A stretch of 39,572 nucleotides of DNA from Sphingobacterium sp. UBA2700. GTDB taxonomy: Bacteria > Bacteroidota > Bacteroidia > Sphingobacteriales > Sphingobacteriaceae. The DNA is taken from assembly GCA_002354335.1 (NCBI GenBank), contig DELI01000006.1:1-39572 (forward strand), in the 5' to 3' direction. Positions 8,573 to 17,354 of this stretch are shown in pieces. Made by a program: the position numbers and the translations under genes. Positions within the stretch are counted from its first letter, which is position 1. Every line of letters starts with the position of its first letter. Under the pieces are notes generated by a model that was given only the letters and a program-made list of their open reading frames with translations, was not told where the DNA came from and did not search any database.

Positions 8573-9295
8573 ATGAATAATCTATTAGGAAATTTACCTC
8601 CAGTTGTTAAGAACTTACTGATCATCAATGTGGTCTGCTTTATAGGTTCGTTAATATTTACTCAGGCACCAAGATTATTCGGTGTGTTTTATCCTGACTC
8701 GCCATTTTTCCATATCTGGCAGCCAATTACCTACATGTTCATGCACGACAATCAGGGCTTTGCGCATATTTTCTTTAATATGTTTTCCTTGGTGATGTTC
8801 GGTCCTATCGTAGAACGTGTCTTAGGCTCCAAGAAATTCCTGAATTACTACCTAATCTGTGGATTGGGCGCTTTGGTTTTGCAGTATGGTGTACAAGCCA
8901 TCGAGGTGTATCAGATTACTGGAACTGTGCAGGCATCGGATTACGTCAATTTTGATATGCTAAATGATCGGATCTATAGTACAAAGCAGATTTCTCAAGA
9001 GAATTTCAATACGCTAGCATCGATTTATGGCACGCCTTTGGTAGGTGCTTCGGGAGCTATTTATGGCTTATTATTGGCTTTTGCAGTTTTGTTTCCAAAC
9101 ATGGAATTGATGTTAATTTTTATTCCTGTTCCTATAAAAGCAAAATACTTTATTCCAATTTTAATAGTTATAGAAGTATACTTAGGATTCTCTAGAGGAG
9201 GTTCCTCAATTGCGCACCTAGCTCACGTCGGAGGAGCGCTCTTTGGTTTTATCCTCTTAAAAATGTGGGGAGTACGCCGAGGCAATTATTATTAG
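8573..9295 (+). CDS. Rhomboid family intramembrane serine protease
   Basis: A 240-residue polytopic protein with about six membrane helices. The Ser-His dyad is intact: Ser160 in GASGAIYG and His218 in AHLAHVGGALFG. HIFFN at 65-69 supplies the conserved His and Asn that help stabilise the oxyanion. It cleaves transmembrane segments within the inner membrane; substrates are unknown. It lies 19 bases after mutL and nine bases before a second, apparently inactive rhomboid, which suggests the two products work together. An insertion of about 40 residues (about 115-155) between helices precedes the catalytic serine. Confidence 0.93.
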   Translation: MNNLLGNLPPVVKNLLIINVVCFIGSLIFTQAPRLFGVFYPDSPFFHIWQPITYMFMHDNQGFAHIFFNMFSLVMFGPIVERVLGSKKFLNYYLICGLGALVLQYGVQAIEVYQITGTVQASDYVNFDMLNDRIYSTKQISQENFNTLASIYGTPLVGASGAIYGLLLAFAVLFPNMELMLIFIPVPIKAKYFIPILIVIEVYLGFSRGGSSIAHLAHVGGALFGFILLKMWGVRRGNYY

Positions 9296-9304
9296 TAGAT
9301 CGTG

Positions 9305-10180
9305 ATGAAGAAAGATAACGCACTGAAAGATTTTTTTAAAACTACTTACAGTAGCCGCTCGCCGATACCTTATATTTTGTCTGCGCAGATTTTTCTATTC
9401 GTTATTATTCATCTTTTCGATCTTTTTGTGGAAGTTGGAATTACCAACTACCCTCTTTACGATAAAGTGTTGAGCTACCTGAGTCTACCGGGCGAGTTGA
9501 ACAAGTTTATCACGCAGCCTTGGTCGTTAGTAAGCTATCCATTCCTGTACACCGGATTGTTTAATATTCTATTCGATTGTTTGTGGATTTATTGGCTAGG
9601 GAATGTTTTTCTAGGCTTTCTAAACAATCGACAGTTCCTGACGGTATTCGTAAGTGCTATTTTTATTGGGGGTCTTTCCTTCTTAGCCTTATCGCAGATT
9701 CCAGTCTTAGCGAAGGGCCCGCAGACTTTTCTGAACACGAATGCTATGAGCATTGGCGCGTTGATGGGAAGCTTGCTGATCCTAGTTCCGAAGATGGAAT
9801 TCAGACTCTTTTTGTTTGGCAATGTGAAGTTTCAGACTATTGCGTTCGTCTTTCTGGGGCTGCAGTTTCTCTTCCTATTCTTGATCAACAAACCAGGCGC
9901 CATCGCCTTACTGATCAGTACCTCATGGGGCATGTTATTCATTAGTCAGTTGCGTAAAGGAAACGATTGGAGCAAGCTATTTGAGCGAAAACCAGACAGC
10001 AAGTTGCGTGTTGTGCATACAGAAAATAAACCTCCGGTTTATAGAAGCTATAAAGGCGATCTACCGAACCAAGAGGTAATTGATGAAATCTTGGATAAAA
10101 TTTCCCAATACGGCTATGAAAGTCTATCTTCACGGGAAAAAGAAATCCTTTTTAAAGTAAGTAGAGAAGAGCAAGAGTAA
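9305..10180 (+). CDS. Rhomboid-fold protein lacking catalytic residues
   Basis: A 291-residue membrane protein. GALMGSLLILVPKMEF aligns with GAIYGLLLAFAVLFPNMEL of the upstream rhomboid, but the serine position reads Ala147 (NAMSIGALMG) and the histidine position reads STSWG, so neither dyad residue is kept. It is therefore best called a rhomboid pseudoprotease. After the last helix a soluble tail ends in VIDEILDKISQYGYESLSSR, a C-terminal module I know from Bacteroidota rhomboids (probably DUF6576). I start at the ATG at 9305 rather than the GTG at 9302. The stop shares one base with the next start (TAATG), implying translational coupling. Confidence 0.85.
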   Translation: MKKDNALKDFFKTTYSSRSPIPYILSAQIFLFVIIHLFDLFVEVGITNYPLYDKVLSYLSLPGELNKFITQPWSLVSYPFLYTGLFNILFDCLWIYWLGNVFLGFLNNRQFLTVFVSAIFIGGLSFLALSQIPVLAKGPQTFLNTNAMSIGALMGSLLILVPKMEFRLFLFGNVKFQTIAFVFLGLQFLFLFLINKPGAIALLISTSWGMLFISQLRKGNDWSKLFERKPDSKLRVVHTENKPPVYRSYKGDLPNQEVIDEILDKISQYGYESLSSREKEILFKVSREEQE

Positions 10181-11289
10181 TGTTAATTAACAAAAAGAAC
10201 TTAGGTTTTTTCAGTAAAACCGTTATGCTTGGCAATTTGCTTGCAATTGTCGTTCTACTTTTAAGCTACAGCGCTTCGTTTATCGATCCAAAGTCTTTCT
10301 GGGTTATTGCGTTTTTGGGATTAGGGTATTTGCCTATTCTGCTTATCAATGTTGGTTTTATTCTTTATTGGATACTGCGAAAGCCCCGATTTGCACTTCT
10401 TTCTCTTGCTGCCATATTATTAGGTTGGAACCTGATGACGCAGCATATCACGTTCAGTAAGCAAGTTGACTTAGCGCCGTCGGATACGTCGCTTCGCGTC
10501 ATGTCCTTCAATGCTCATATGTTCTCTCCTATTGACGGTTCTGAAAAACCTCCCAAGGATGAATTCATCGAAATCGTAAATGAAACGAAGCCAGACGTCT
10601 TATGTGTGCAAGAGTTCTACAGCACTATCAAAGGAAACAAGCGCTTTAGCGAGACCGTGAAGAACAAAGCCGACTTTGACACTTATTACTTCGCCCCATC
10701 TACACAGAACGATTATATGGCCTATGGACAGGCTATTTTCTCTAAATATCCTATTATCAACTCTGGACTGATCAAAAAGAATGAATACGGTATTAACCGC
10801 ATCATCTATGCTGATATTGTGAAAAACGAAGATACAATCCGTGTCTACAATGTACACCTTCGCTCTTTTGGGTTGCAAAATGAGGATAAGGAATTCATTC
10901 AGAACCCCGGCGGAGCGGGAGGTGCGGAAGAGACAGCGACACGCCGCGTGGGGAGAAAACTGAAATGGGCTTTCGAGCAGCGCAGTAATCAAGCGGAGTC
11001 ATTATCTGAACATATGGCAGAAACTCACCTGCCGAAGATTATTATGGGAGATTTTAACGATACACCAATGTCTTACAGCGTTAATCTGATCGGAAAGGAT
11101 ATGAAGAATGCCTTTCAGGAGAAAGGAAATGGTTGGGGTATCACACATTTTGAGATGCTTCCGATCCTGCAGATCGATTATATCTTTGCTGACAAGCAAT
11201 TCGCTGTCAACAATTACCATATCATTAAGAAGAAGCTATCAGATCACTACCCCATCTGGGCAGATTTAAGTATGCACAAAGGAAATTAA
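10180..11289 (+). CDS. Membrane-anchored endonuclease/exonuclease/phosphatase (EEP) family protein
   Basis: A 369-residue protein with three hydrophobic segments in the first 90 residues and an EEP-fold domain from about 105 to the end. The expected catalytic motifs appear in order: MSFNAHMF, CVQEFYS (metal-binding Glu), GDFNDTP (Asp/Asn) and LSDHYPIWADL (Asp-His). Such enzymes hydrolyse phosphodiesters in nucleic acids, lipids or sugar phosphates; the substrate cannot be read from sequence. The domain probably faces the periplasm. Its start overlaps the previous stop by one base, and its own end overlaps the convergent S41 protease by four bases. It closes the mutL-rhomboid run. Confidence 0.88.
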   Translation: MLINKKNLGFFSKTVMLGNLLAIVVLLLSYSASFIDPKSFWVIAFLGLGYLPILLINVGFILYWILRKPRFALLSLAAILLGWNLMTQHITFSKQVDLAPSDTSLRVMSFNAHMFSPIDGSEKPPKDEFIEIVNETKPDVLCVQEFYSTIKGNKRFSETVKNKADFDTYYFAPSTQNDYMAYGQAIFSKYPIINSGLIKKNEYGINRIIYADIVKNEDTIRVYNVHLRSFGLQNEDKEFIQNPGGAGGAEETATRRVGRKLKWAFEQRSNQAESLSEHMAETHLPKIIMGDFNDTPMSYSVNLIGKDMKNAFQEKGNGWGITHFEMLPILQIDYIFADKQFAVNNYHIIKKKLSDHYPIWADLSMHKGN

Positions 11290-12887
11290 GATTGTGTGTT
11301 CAGCTGCTGCAAGGCCTTCTCAATAAAGAAATCATAACGGTTCTTCACTTTGAAATAAGCTTCCCTACCGAAGTAATATCTGCCTAGGAGCGCTTCGATA
11401 TCACTCTGTATCAGATCATGCAAGTCTATCTGCTTTCTTTGACTTAGTCGTACTCCCCTTTGATTAAGGAAATTAATGAAACTGCTGTACTCTGAATTTG
11501 GAAGAGTATATCCTTGCAAGAAGTTCTCGATAGAGTACGCAGGAAGCTTCTTCGTAAAGCGACTGTAAACAAACTGCTCAACAAGGCTTGACTGTGCTAA
11601 ATCTTGATAAATAATACTCACCTCGTTAGAATCGACAGGGACTAAAAAGTCAGGTACAATACCTCCACCAGAGAAAAGCTTTTTACCCAATCCTGTCTGG
11701 TATGATTTTCCATGCGCATAGGTCGTATCTAATGACCACAGCCCACTATACATGGATGCGTAATCTTGCATAATCGACCAGTTAGGACTGTATTTGCGTT
11801 GGATGCTACGTCCGAGCGGCGTATAGTATCGCGCGATGCTTAAGTTGATGGTCGATCCATCTGAGAAATCGAAGAGTTCCTGAACAATCCCTTTCCCATA
11901 GGTACGACGGCCAATTAGAATACCCCTATCCCAATCTTGCACAGCACCTGCCACAACTTCACTTGCAGAAGCCGTACGTTCATTGACCAGTACCACCAGT
12001 TTACCATTGGCGTAGTTGCCTTTGCTTTCTGATAGATAATCTCTGCGTGCTTCATGCGCACCTTCAGTATAAACGACTAATCGCTGATCGGCAAAGAACT
12101 CACTAGCCAACTTGATCGCGATATGAAAATATCCACCTCCGTTATCTCTCAGGTCGAGGATCAGGTTCTTGGCGCCTTGCTTCTTAAGCTCAATGATTGC
12201 ATTGCGAAACTCCTCCGCGGTTTTCAAACCGAATCGACGAATACGAATGAAAGCGACCGTAGGTTCGATCATGTAGGCCACATCCAGAGAGCTTACGCTG
12301 ATCTGATCTCGCTTTGCTTTCAACGGGAATGGCAAAGCGATGGAATCGCGCTGGATGAACATCTCCACCTCCGTACCGCGCTTTCCGCGAATAAGTTTCT
12401 CAATCTCTTCCTTAGACACCAAATTACCGGCAACAGGCTTATTACTGATCTTTAGAATCCGATCTCCAACTTTGAAGCCCGCTTTATCCGCCGGACCATT
12501 GGTGATGACTCCGACCACTAACAATGTGTCGTTCAGATTAAAGTATTCCATTCCTATTCCTTCAAAAGTACCTTCAAGAATCTCGGTTTGCGTCTGCGAC
12601 TCATTGGGCATCAGAAAGAGGGAGTAAGGATCCAGATGGGAGATGATGTGATTGATGGCACCGTTCTGTACAGAATCCATATTGATGCTATCTACATATC
12701 GTGTGGAAATAAGGTCTACGACCTGTTGTATCTTATAAGCATTATCGGAGATACCAATAGGCACCAAGGAACCACCAGAACTGATTCGCTCTTGGTCAGC
12801 GTAATTCTGCCCGAGAATCAATCCTAATAGAAGTGTAGCCGCATAAGTGGCTGCAACGAAAATGTTCCTCTTTCTTCCTTTTTGCAT
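11286..12887 (-). CDS. S41 family C-terminal processing peptidase
   Basis: A 533-residue periplasmic serine protease of the Ctp/Prc type. An N-terminal signal anchor (residues 7-26) is followed by a PDZ domain (about 95-175, GIGMEYFNLNDTLLVVGVI through GFKVGDRILKI). The catalytic core has Ser in NERTASASEVVAGA and Lys in RRTYGKGIVQ, the Ser-Lys dyad. A tail of about 130 residues follows. It trims C-termini of envelope proteins, with the PDZ gating access. The gene has its own promoter region (an exact TAnnTTTG -7 box at 12903-12910) and converges on the EEP gene with a four-base overlap. Confidence 0.93.
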   Translation of the reverse strand: MQKGRKRNIFVAATYAATLLLGLILGQNYADQERISSGGSLVPIGISDNAYKIQQVVDLISTRYVDSINMDSVQNGAINHIISHLDPYSLFLMPNESQTQTEILEGTFEGIGMEYFNLNDTLLVVGVITNGPADKAGFKVGDRILKISNKPVAGNLVSKEEIEKLIRGKRGTEVEMFIQRDSIALPFPLKAKRDQISVSSLDVAYMIEPTVAFIRIRRFGLKTAEEFRNAIIELKKQGAKNLILDLRDNGGGYFHIAIKLASEFFADQRLVVYTEGAHEARRDYLSESKGNYANGKLVVLVNERTASASEVVAGAVQDWDRGILIGRRTYGKGIVQELFDFSDGSTINLSIARYYTPLGRSIQRKYSPNWSIMQDYASMYSGLWSLDTTYAHGKSYQTGLGKKLFSGGGIVPDFLVPVDSNEVSIIYQDLAQSSLVEQFVYSRFTKKLPAYSIENFLQGYTLPNSEYSSFINFLNQRGVRLSQRKQIDLHDLIQSDIEALLGRYYFGREAYFKVKNRYDFFIEKALQQLNTQS

Positions 12888-12902
12888 TTATGGTCTGGTG
12901 CG

Positions 12903-12910
12903 CAAAATTA
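12903..12910 (-). promoter_or_regulatory. -7 box (TAATTTTG) for the S41 protease
   Basis: On the minus strand this reads TAATTTTG, an exact TAnnTTTG match, 15 bases before the protease ATG. A T-rich stretch lies about 17 bases upstream, but it is not a clean TTTG. Confidence 0.45.
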
Positions 12911-13025
12911 ACACTTAACGATTTGTTTAAAAGAATAATATAATAAATAATTTATTAACAATTAACAGTCCAAACAAGATTGGTGACGGTAATAATTCAG
13001 CAATTTTCAATATTTTTACATAGTC

Positions 13026-13592
13026 ATGCACGAAATAGAACCATATTACAACTGGAGAGACGATTATATTGCCTCAGAAGACGAGCGAAGCCCATTTTAT
13101 GGCACTGTACATTCAGAATTTGAGTTCGATAAAAAGATCTACAATTTCCTGCTGCATCCACAGTGGGATGAGTTTGGATCATCGACACTTTACCTGAAAG
13201 TATTGTATGCAGATTACGACCGAGGATTCTGCATTATTGAACTCATCGGCGAATGGAATGATGCAATTTACAACGATATTATGATCCTAAAGAGAGAAAT
13301 CATCGACCTGGTGATCGGCGAAGGAATCAATAAGTTTATCCTGATTGGAGAGAATGTCCTGAACTTCCACGCCTCGGATGACTCCTATTACGAAGAATGG
13401 TTTCAAGATGTCGAAGACGGCTGGATTGTAGGAATCAATTTCCGCGAACATGTTCTTCAGGAATTCGAAAGTAACCAGATCGACTACTATATTAACTTCG
13501 GCCAGTATTTCAACAACTTCCCTTGGCGAACGTTAAAGCCAAAACAACTGTATCATCATATAGAAGAACACATGCAAAAAAGGCTGAATTAA
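13026..13592 (+). CDS. Conserved hypothetical acidic protein
   Basis: A 188-residue soluble, acidic protein without signal peptide or membrane helix. I recognise the opening (MHEIEPYYNWRDDYIASEDE) as typical of Sphingobacteriaceae hypothetical proteins but know no function. The middle alternates hydrophobic strands and helices (ILKREIIDLVIGEGINKFIL, then IGENVLNFHASDD), suggesting an alpha/beta fold somewhat like STAS or DUF6495-type proteins; this is a guess. It diverges from the S41 protease and is followed 48 bases later by another small conserved protein in the same direction. Confidence 0.75.
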   Translation: MHEIEPYYNWRDDYIASEDERSPFYGTVHSEFEFDKKIYNFLLHPQWDEFGSSTLYLKVLYADYDRGFCIIELIGEWNDAIYNDIMILKREIIDLVIGEGINKFILIGENVLNFHASDDSYYEEWFQDVEDGWIVGINFREHVLQEFESNQIDYYINFGQYFNNFPWRTLKPKQLYHHIEEHMQKRLN

Positions 13593-13640
13593 CGTTGTTA
13601 CTGATAGCCTTTCCGATTCATACAAATAAATACCAGCGCC

Positions 13641-13991
13641 ATGAACGTAAGATCTATCAACTACCACAACCGTACATTCCGAACCCTAAGCAATAGCAAC
13701 AACGGCGAAACCTCCGCAGAAACAGAGTTCCACTATAAGCATATCGGCAATATTGTCTTTGCAGACTATAGTGGCGGAGCCATTCAATATGGCCACCTTT
13801 TGGGGATAGTCTCCGAGTATGGCACAATCGATATGCGCTATCATCAGGTTAATCATGCCGGAGAGCTCATGACCGGTGTGTGCCAATCGCGACCTGAAAT
13901 CTTAGCAAGTGGGAAAATTCGGCTTCATGAAACCTGGCAATGGACTTCTGGTGACCTCAGCAAAGGCGAAAGTATTGTCGAAGAAATATAA
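13641..13991 (+). CDS. Small conserved protein, often labelled n-acetylglutamate synthase
   Basis: A 116-residue soluble beta-rich protein (SAETEFHYKHIGNIVFADYS, then GGAIQYGHLLGIV, then ETWQWTSGDLSKGESIVEEI). Close relatives in Bacteroidota are commonly named n-acetylglutamate synthase. It has no GNAT acetyl-CoA signature, no amino-acid kinase domain and is far too short for ArgA, so I treat that name as an inherited error. The repeated strand-turn pattern resembles a small barrel. Function unknown. A weak hairpin with a T run lies downstream at 14073-14097. Confidence 0.75.
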   Translation: MNVRSINYHNRTFRTLSNSNNGETSAETEFHYKHIGNIVFADYSGGAIQYGHLLGIVSEYGTIDMRYHQVNHAGELMTGVCQSRPEILASGKIRLHETWQWTSGDLSKGESIVEEI

Positions 13992-14072
13992 GCCTCTCAA
14001 CATTCTTGCTTAAGGACTAAATGCATAGTCGTAAAATCCTCAAAACACTCCTGTGCAGCCTCAACAATTGGC

Positions 14073-14097
14073 AAAAAGCAATAAAACCGGCTTTTTT
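14073..14097 (+). terminator. Possible weak terminator
   Basis: AAAAAGC (14073-14079) can pair with GCTTTTT (14090-14096) around a ten-base loop, ending in a T run. The stem has few G-C pairs, so the call is weak. Confidence 0.35.
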
Positions 14098-14217
14098 TAA
14101 GTATCTTTAGCCTATAATAAAATTCGTAAAAACAATATTCCAATCATCTAGGTTAGGTTGAGTCCACGATGAAAGCAAACAGAGTCCACATCTTTCGTTA
14201 ACGGCGAAAGAATAAGA

Positions 14218-14249
14218 TTTGGATATCCGTTATGACAGTCCTAAATTTG
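14218..14249 (+). promoter_or_regulatory. Promoter of fumC (-33 TTTG, -7 TAAATTTG)
   Basis: TTTG at 14218-14221 and TAAATTTG at 14242-14249 are separated by 20 bases, matching the Bacteroidota sigma-A consensus in both sequence and spacing. Transcription would begin near 14254, giving a leader of about 16 bases before the fumC ATG. Confidence 0.65.
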
Positions 14250-14269
14250 CCTAACAAAAATTTGTAATT

Positions 14270-15667
14270 ATGTCATTCAGAATAGAAAAAGACACCATGG
14301 GCGAGGTTCAAGTACCTGCCGACAAATACTGGGGTGCACAAACTGAACGTTCAAGAAACAACTTTAAAATTGGTCCTGCGGCATCTATGCCACATGAGAT
14401 CGTAGCAGGCTTCGCTTACCTTAAGAAAGCTGCTGCCTATGCTAACCATGAATTAGGCGTGTTACCTGTAGAGAAGCGTGATGCTATCGCTGCAGTTTGC
14501 GACGAAATCTTAGCAGGTAAATTAGATGACCAATTCCCATTGGTAATCTGGCAAACAGGATCAGGAACACAATCTAACATGAATGTGAACGAAGTAGTCG
14601 CTAACCGCGCGCAAGTACTTGCTGGTGGAAAGATCGGCGAAGGAGAGCCTGTATTAAAAGCTAATGACGATGTAAACAAATCACAGTCTTCTAACGATAC
14701 ATTCCCTACGGGTATGCACATTGCGGCTTACAAAGCCGTCGTGGAAGTAACTATCCCTGGCGTTGAGAAACTACGCGATACTTTGAAGAGAAAATCAGAA
14801 GAGTTCATGAACGTAGTTAAGATAGGTCGTACGCACTTAATGGATGCTACTCCATTGACACTAGGTCAAGAACTTTCAGGCTATGTAGCGCAGTTAAATC
14901 ACGGTCTTAAAGCATTAAGAAATACGTTATCACACCTTGCAGAAGTAGCATTAGGCGGTACAGCAGTTGGTACAGGTTTAAATACACCTAACGGATACGA
15001 TGTTGTTGTTGCTAAATATATCGCTGAATTCACTGGCCATCCATTTGTTACTGCAGAGAACAAATTCGAAGCATTAGCAGCACACGATGCTATCGTTGAA
15101 ACACACGGCGCTTTGAAACAATTAGCAGTAGCATTGAACAAGATTGCTAACGATATCCGCATGTTAGCATCAGGTCCACGTTCAGGTATCGGTGAAATCC
15201 TTATTCCGGAAAACGAACCAGGATCATCTATTATGCCGGGCAAAGTAAACCCTACACAATGTGAGGCTTTAACTATGGTTGCAGCACAGGTAATGGGTAA
15301 TGATGTAGCAATCACGATCGGTGGTACACAAGGACATTACGAGCTTAACGTATTCAAACCATTGATGGCTGCTAACTTCTTACAGTCTGCAAGACTTATC
15401 GGTGATGCATGTGTATCTTTCGAAGAACACTGTGCAGTAGGTATCGAGCCTAACTATGCACGCATCAAAGAATTGGTAGACAACTCCTTGATGTTAGTAA
15501 CAGCATTGAACACGAAGATCGGTTACTACAAAGCTGCAGAGATTGCACAAACAGCACACAAAAACAATTCTACATTAAAAGAAACAGCTATCGCATTAGG
15601 TTATGTTACTGCCGAGCAATTCGACGAGTGGGTAAAACCGGAAGATATGGTTGGTAGCTTAAAATAA
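14270..15667 (+). CDS. fumC: Class II fumarate hydratase
   Basis: A 465-residue fumarase that interconverts fumarate and L-malate in the TCA cycle without an iron-sulfur cluster. Family signatures are intact: [14 protein letters not shown] near residue 100, [17 protein letters not shown] near 185, and [16 protein letters not shown] near 318 containing the catalytic-loop serine. Length equals that of typical FumC. Codon use looks more biased than in its neighbours (many GCA, GTA, CTTA-type repeats), in keeping with high expression. A short lipoprotein gene follows within a few dozen bases and may be co-transcribed; both end at the terminator at 16212-16239. Confidence 0.97.
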   Translation: MSFRIEKDTMGEVQVPADKYWGAQTERSRNNFKIGPAASMPHEIVAGFAYLKKAAAYANHELGVLPVEKRDAIAAVCDEILAGKLDDQFPLVIWQTGSGTQSNMNVNEVVANRAQVLAGGKIGEGEPVLKANDDVNKSQSSNDTFPTGMHIAAYKAVVEVTIPGVEKLRDTLKRKSEEFMNVVKIGRTHLMDATPLTLGQELSGYVAQLNHGLKALRNTLSHLAEVALGGTAVGTGLNTPNGYDVVVAKYIAEFTGHPFVTAENKFEALAAHDAIVETHGALKQLAVALNKIANDIRMLASGPRSGIGEILIPENEPGSSIMPGKVNPTQCEALTMVAAQVMGNDVAITIGGTQGHYELNVFKPLMAANFLQSARLIGDACVSFEEHCAVGIEPNYARIKELVDNSLMLVTALNTKIGYYKAAEIAQTAHKNNSTLKETAIALGYVTAEQFDEWVKPEDMVGSLK

Positions 15668-15701
15668 TAGAGTGGATAAACGCTTAAAATTACATATTTC
15701 A

Positions 15702-16205
15702 ATGAAAGCATACCTTGCCCTTGTGTTAGGTATGCTTTTTATTGGTAGCAGCTGTCAGCGACATTCTGATATGCAAGATGAAGGAGCAGATTGGTTTCAG
15801 GGTGTATGGGTGCAAGACAGTATCCCGAACTCAGCAAACATGCTGAATTACACGTTACATGAATTCCGCGTCACCTGCGACTCGATCTATACGACCATGA
15901 AAGTACACAATAAGGTGAAAACAATGCCCGACAGTTGCTTTAAAAATGGCGAATGGACAGAGTATGCAAAGGCCGTCTATGTATTGCGCGGCGACAGTAT
16001 GATTGTCGAAGGCGTCTATACAAAACCCAATTGGAAACAAAAGATCTCGGGATGTTATAAGCAAGGAGAATACTTGCCCCGCTATAAAGTTGCTTACAAA
16101 AGCAAGGACAGCGTTGTATTAGAAAACAAATTTGATGCAAGACCTGTCATCCTTAAAAAGATCAAAGACATAACCTGCGTCCCTAAAAAACGTTGGGAAC
16201 TATAA
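15702..16205 (+). CDS. Small predicted lipoprotein downstream of fumC
   Basis: A 167-residue protein beginning MKAYLALVLGMLFIGSSCQR, a lipoprotein signal with lipobox Cys; a GTG at 15672 in frame would add ten polar residues before the signal, so I prefer the ATG at 15702. The mature part (GVWVQDSIPNSANMLNYTLH onward) looks like one beta-rich domain with two cysteines spaced for a disulfide, similar in feel to lipocalin-like secreted domains. I recognise it only as a conserved hypothetical protein. It starts 34 bases after fumC; a functional link with fumarase is not evident. Confidence 0.75.
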   Translation: MKAYLALVLGMLFIGSSCQRHSDMQDEGADWFQGVWVQDSIPNSANMLNYTLHEFRVTCDSIYTTMKVHNKVKTMPDSCFKNGEWTEYAKAVYVLRGDSMIVEGVYTKPNWKQKISGCYKQGEYLPRYKVAYKSKDSVVLENKFDARPVILKKIKDITCVPKKRWEL

Positions 16206-16211
16206 AAGAAG

Positions 16212-16239
16212 AAGCCGCTAAACGCGGCTTTTTCTTTTT
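16212..16239 (+). terminator. Terminator between lipoprotein gene and telA
   Basis: AAGCCGC (16212-16218), a five-base loop and GCGGCTT (16224-16230) are followed by a T-rich run. It lies between convergent genes, and the A-rich left flank means it could also serve the telA strand. Confidence 0.85.
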
Positions 16240-16241
16240 AT

Positions 16242-17348
16242 CTAGTTGATCAGTCTCGTCTCATCCGAAGACTTCAAGATATGGTTCTTCAACTCAGTCT
16301 CTGCCTGCAACAGATCAGCTTCGGCAACCTTACGTTTCTCTCTACCCTCTTTCTGAATACGCAATACCTCTTCGATCGTCGTGATAATATCGGTATTCGC
16401 TTTCTTAATGGTTTCTACGTCGATAATACCGCGTTCTGTTTCCTTTGCTACATTGATCGTCGCATCTTTCAGCATCTCCGAATTACGCTTCAACAGTTCA
16501 TTCGTTGCATCAGTAACCGCACGTTGCGCTTCCAAAGCGCTCTGCGCATGGGCAATACCTAAGGTCAATACCATTTGGTTCTTCCATAAAGGCAGGGTAT
16601 TCACAATACTCGACTGTATTTTCTCCATCAAGGAGCTGCTGTTGCTTTGGATCATACGGATCTGCGGAGCCGTCTGCAATACCACCATCCGGGTAAGCTT
16701 CAGGTCGTGCACCTTACGTTCAAAACGAACAACATGTTGTTCCATGTCTTTATACTCCTGGATCTTATGCTGATCTCCTGTCGACTCAGCCTCCGCTTTC
16801 ATCGCAGGTAAAGTCACGGTCAGCACCTCCTGCAACTTCTCCTCCCCTGCTTGAATATGCAAGGAAAGGTCTTTAAAGTATTGCTGATTTTGAACAAACA
16901 GCTTATCGAAGATATTCACATCCTTCGCTAAGTTCTTATAGTGCCCCTCTAGCTTCAATTCAATGCTGTGAATGTTCTTCTCGACAGAAGCATACTCCGT
17001 ACGAAGACGACCAATCTTTTTCTTGATATTATCGAAGAAAGGAATCAGCGGTTTCTTGTTCAACTTCTCATCGAAATTCTTGATCTCGCCACGAAGATTC
17101 AACAAGATATCCTCCGCACCACCAAGATCCTTAGTCCGCACCTGTTTCAATATCTCATTCGAGAAGTTGCTTACATTGGACTGGCTACCGACACCAAATT
17201 GGATAATATCAGTGGTCGATCTTAAGTTAATCTTATCCTTATATTGTTGAATTAAGCCCTTCTCTTCCTCTGTAAAGTTTACAGCGATTTCTCCAGGCTT
17301 ATTCTTATTCTGGTCATCATCCAAATTAGTCAAATCTAAGTTTGCCAT
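16242..17348 (-). CDS. telA: TelA-family (toxic anion resistance) protein
   Basis: A 368-residue, almost entirely helical cytoplasmic protein without membrane segments. The pattern (NFSNEILKQVRTKDLGGAED, FVQNQQYFKDLSLHIQAGEE, then APQIRMIQSNSSSLMEKIQS) matches the TelA/KlaA family (PF05816), named from tellurite resistance but more broadly linked to envelope stress; the biochemical activity is not established. Length fits the family. It lies six bases downstream of an XpaC-like gene, the same pair as yceG/yceH-type operons of Firmicutes, which supports both calls. Confidence 0.88.
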   Translation of the reverse strand: MANLDLTNLDDDQNKNKPGEIAVNFTEEEKGLIQQYKDKINLRSTTDIIQFGVGSQSNVSNFSNEILKQVRTKDLGGAEDILLNLRGEIKNFDEKLNKKPLIPFFDNIKKKIGRLRTEYASVEKNIHSIELKLEGHYKNLAKDVNIFDKLFVQNQQYFKDLSLHIQAGEEKLQEVLTVTLPAMKAEAESTGDQHKIQEYKDMEQHVVRFERKVHDLKLTRMVVLQTAPQIRMIQSNSSSLMEKIQSSIVNTLPLWKNQMVLTLGIAHAQSALEAQRAVTDATNELLKRNSEMLKDATINVAKETERGIIDVETIKKANTDIITTIEEVLRIQKEGREKRKVAEADLLQAETELKNHILKSSDETRLIN

Positions 17349-17354
17349 AATATC

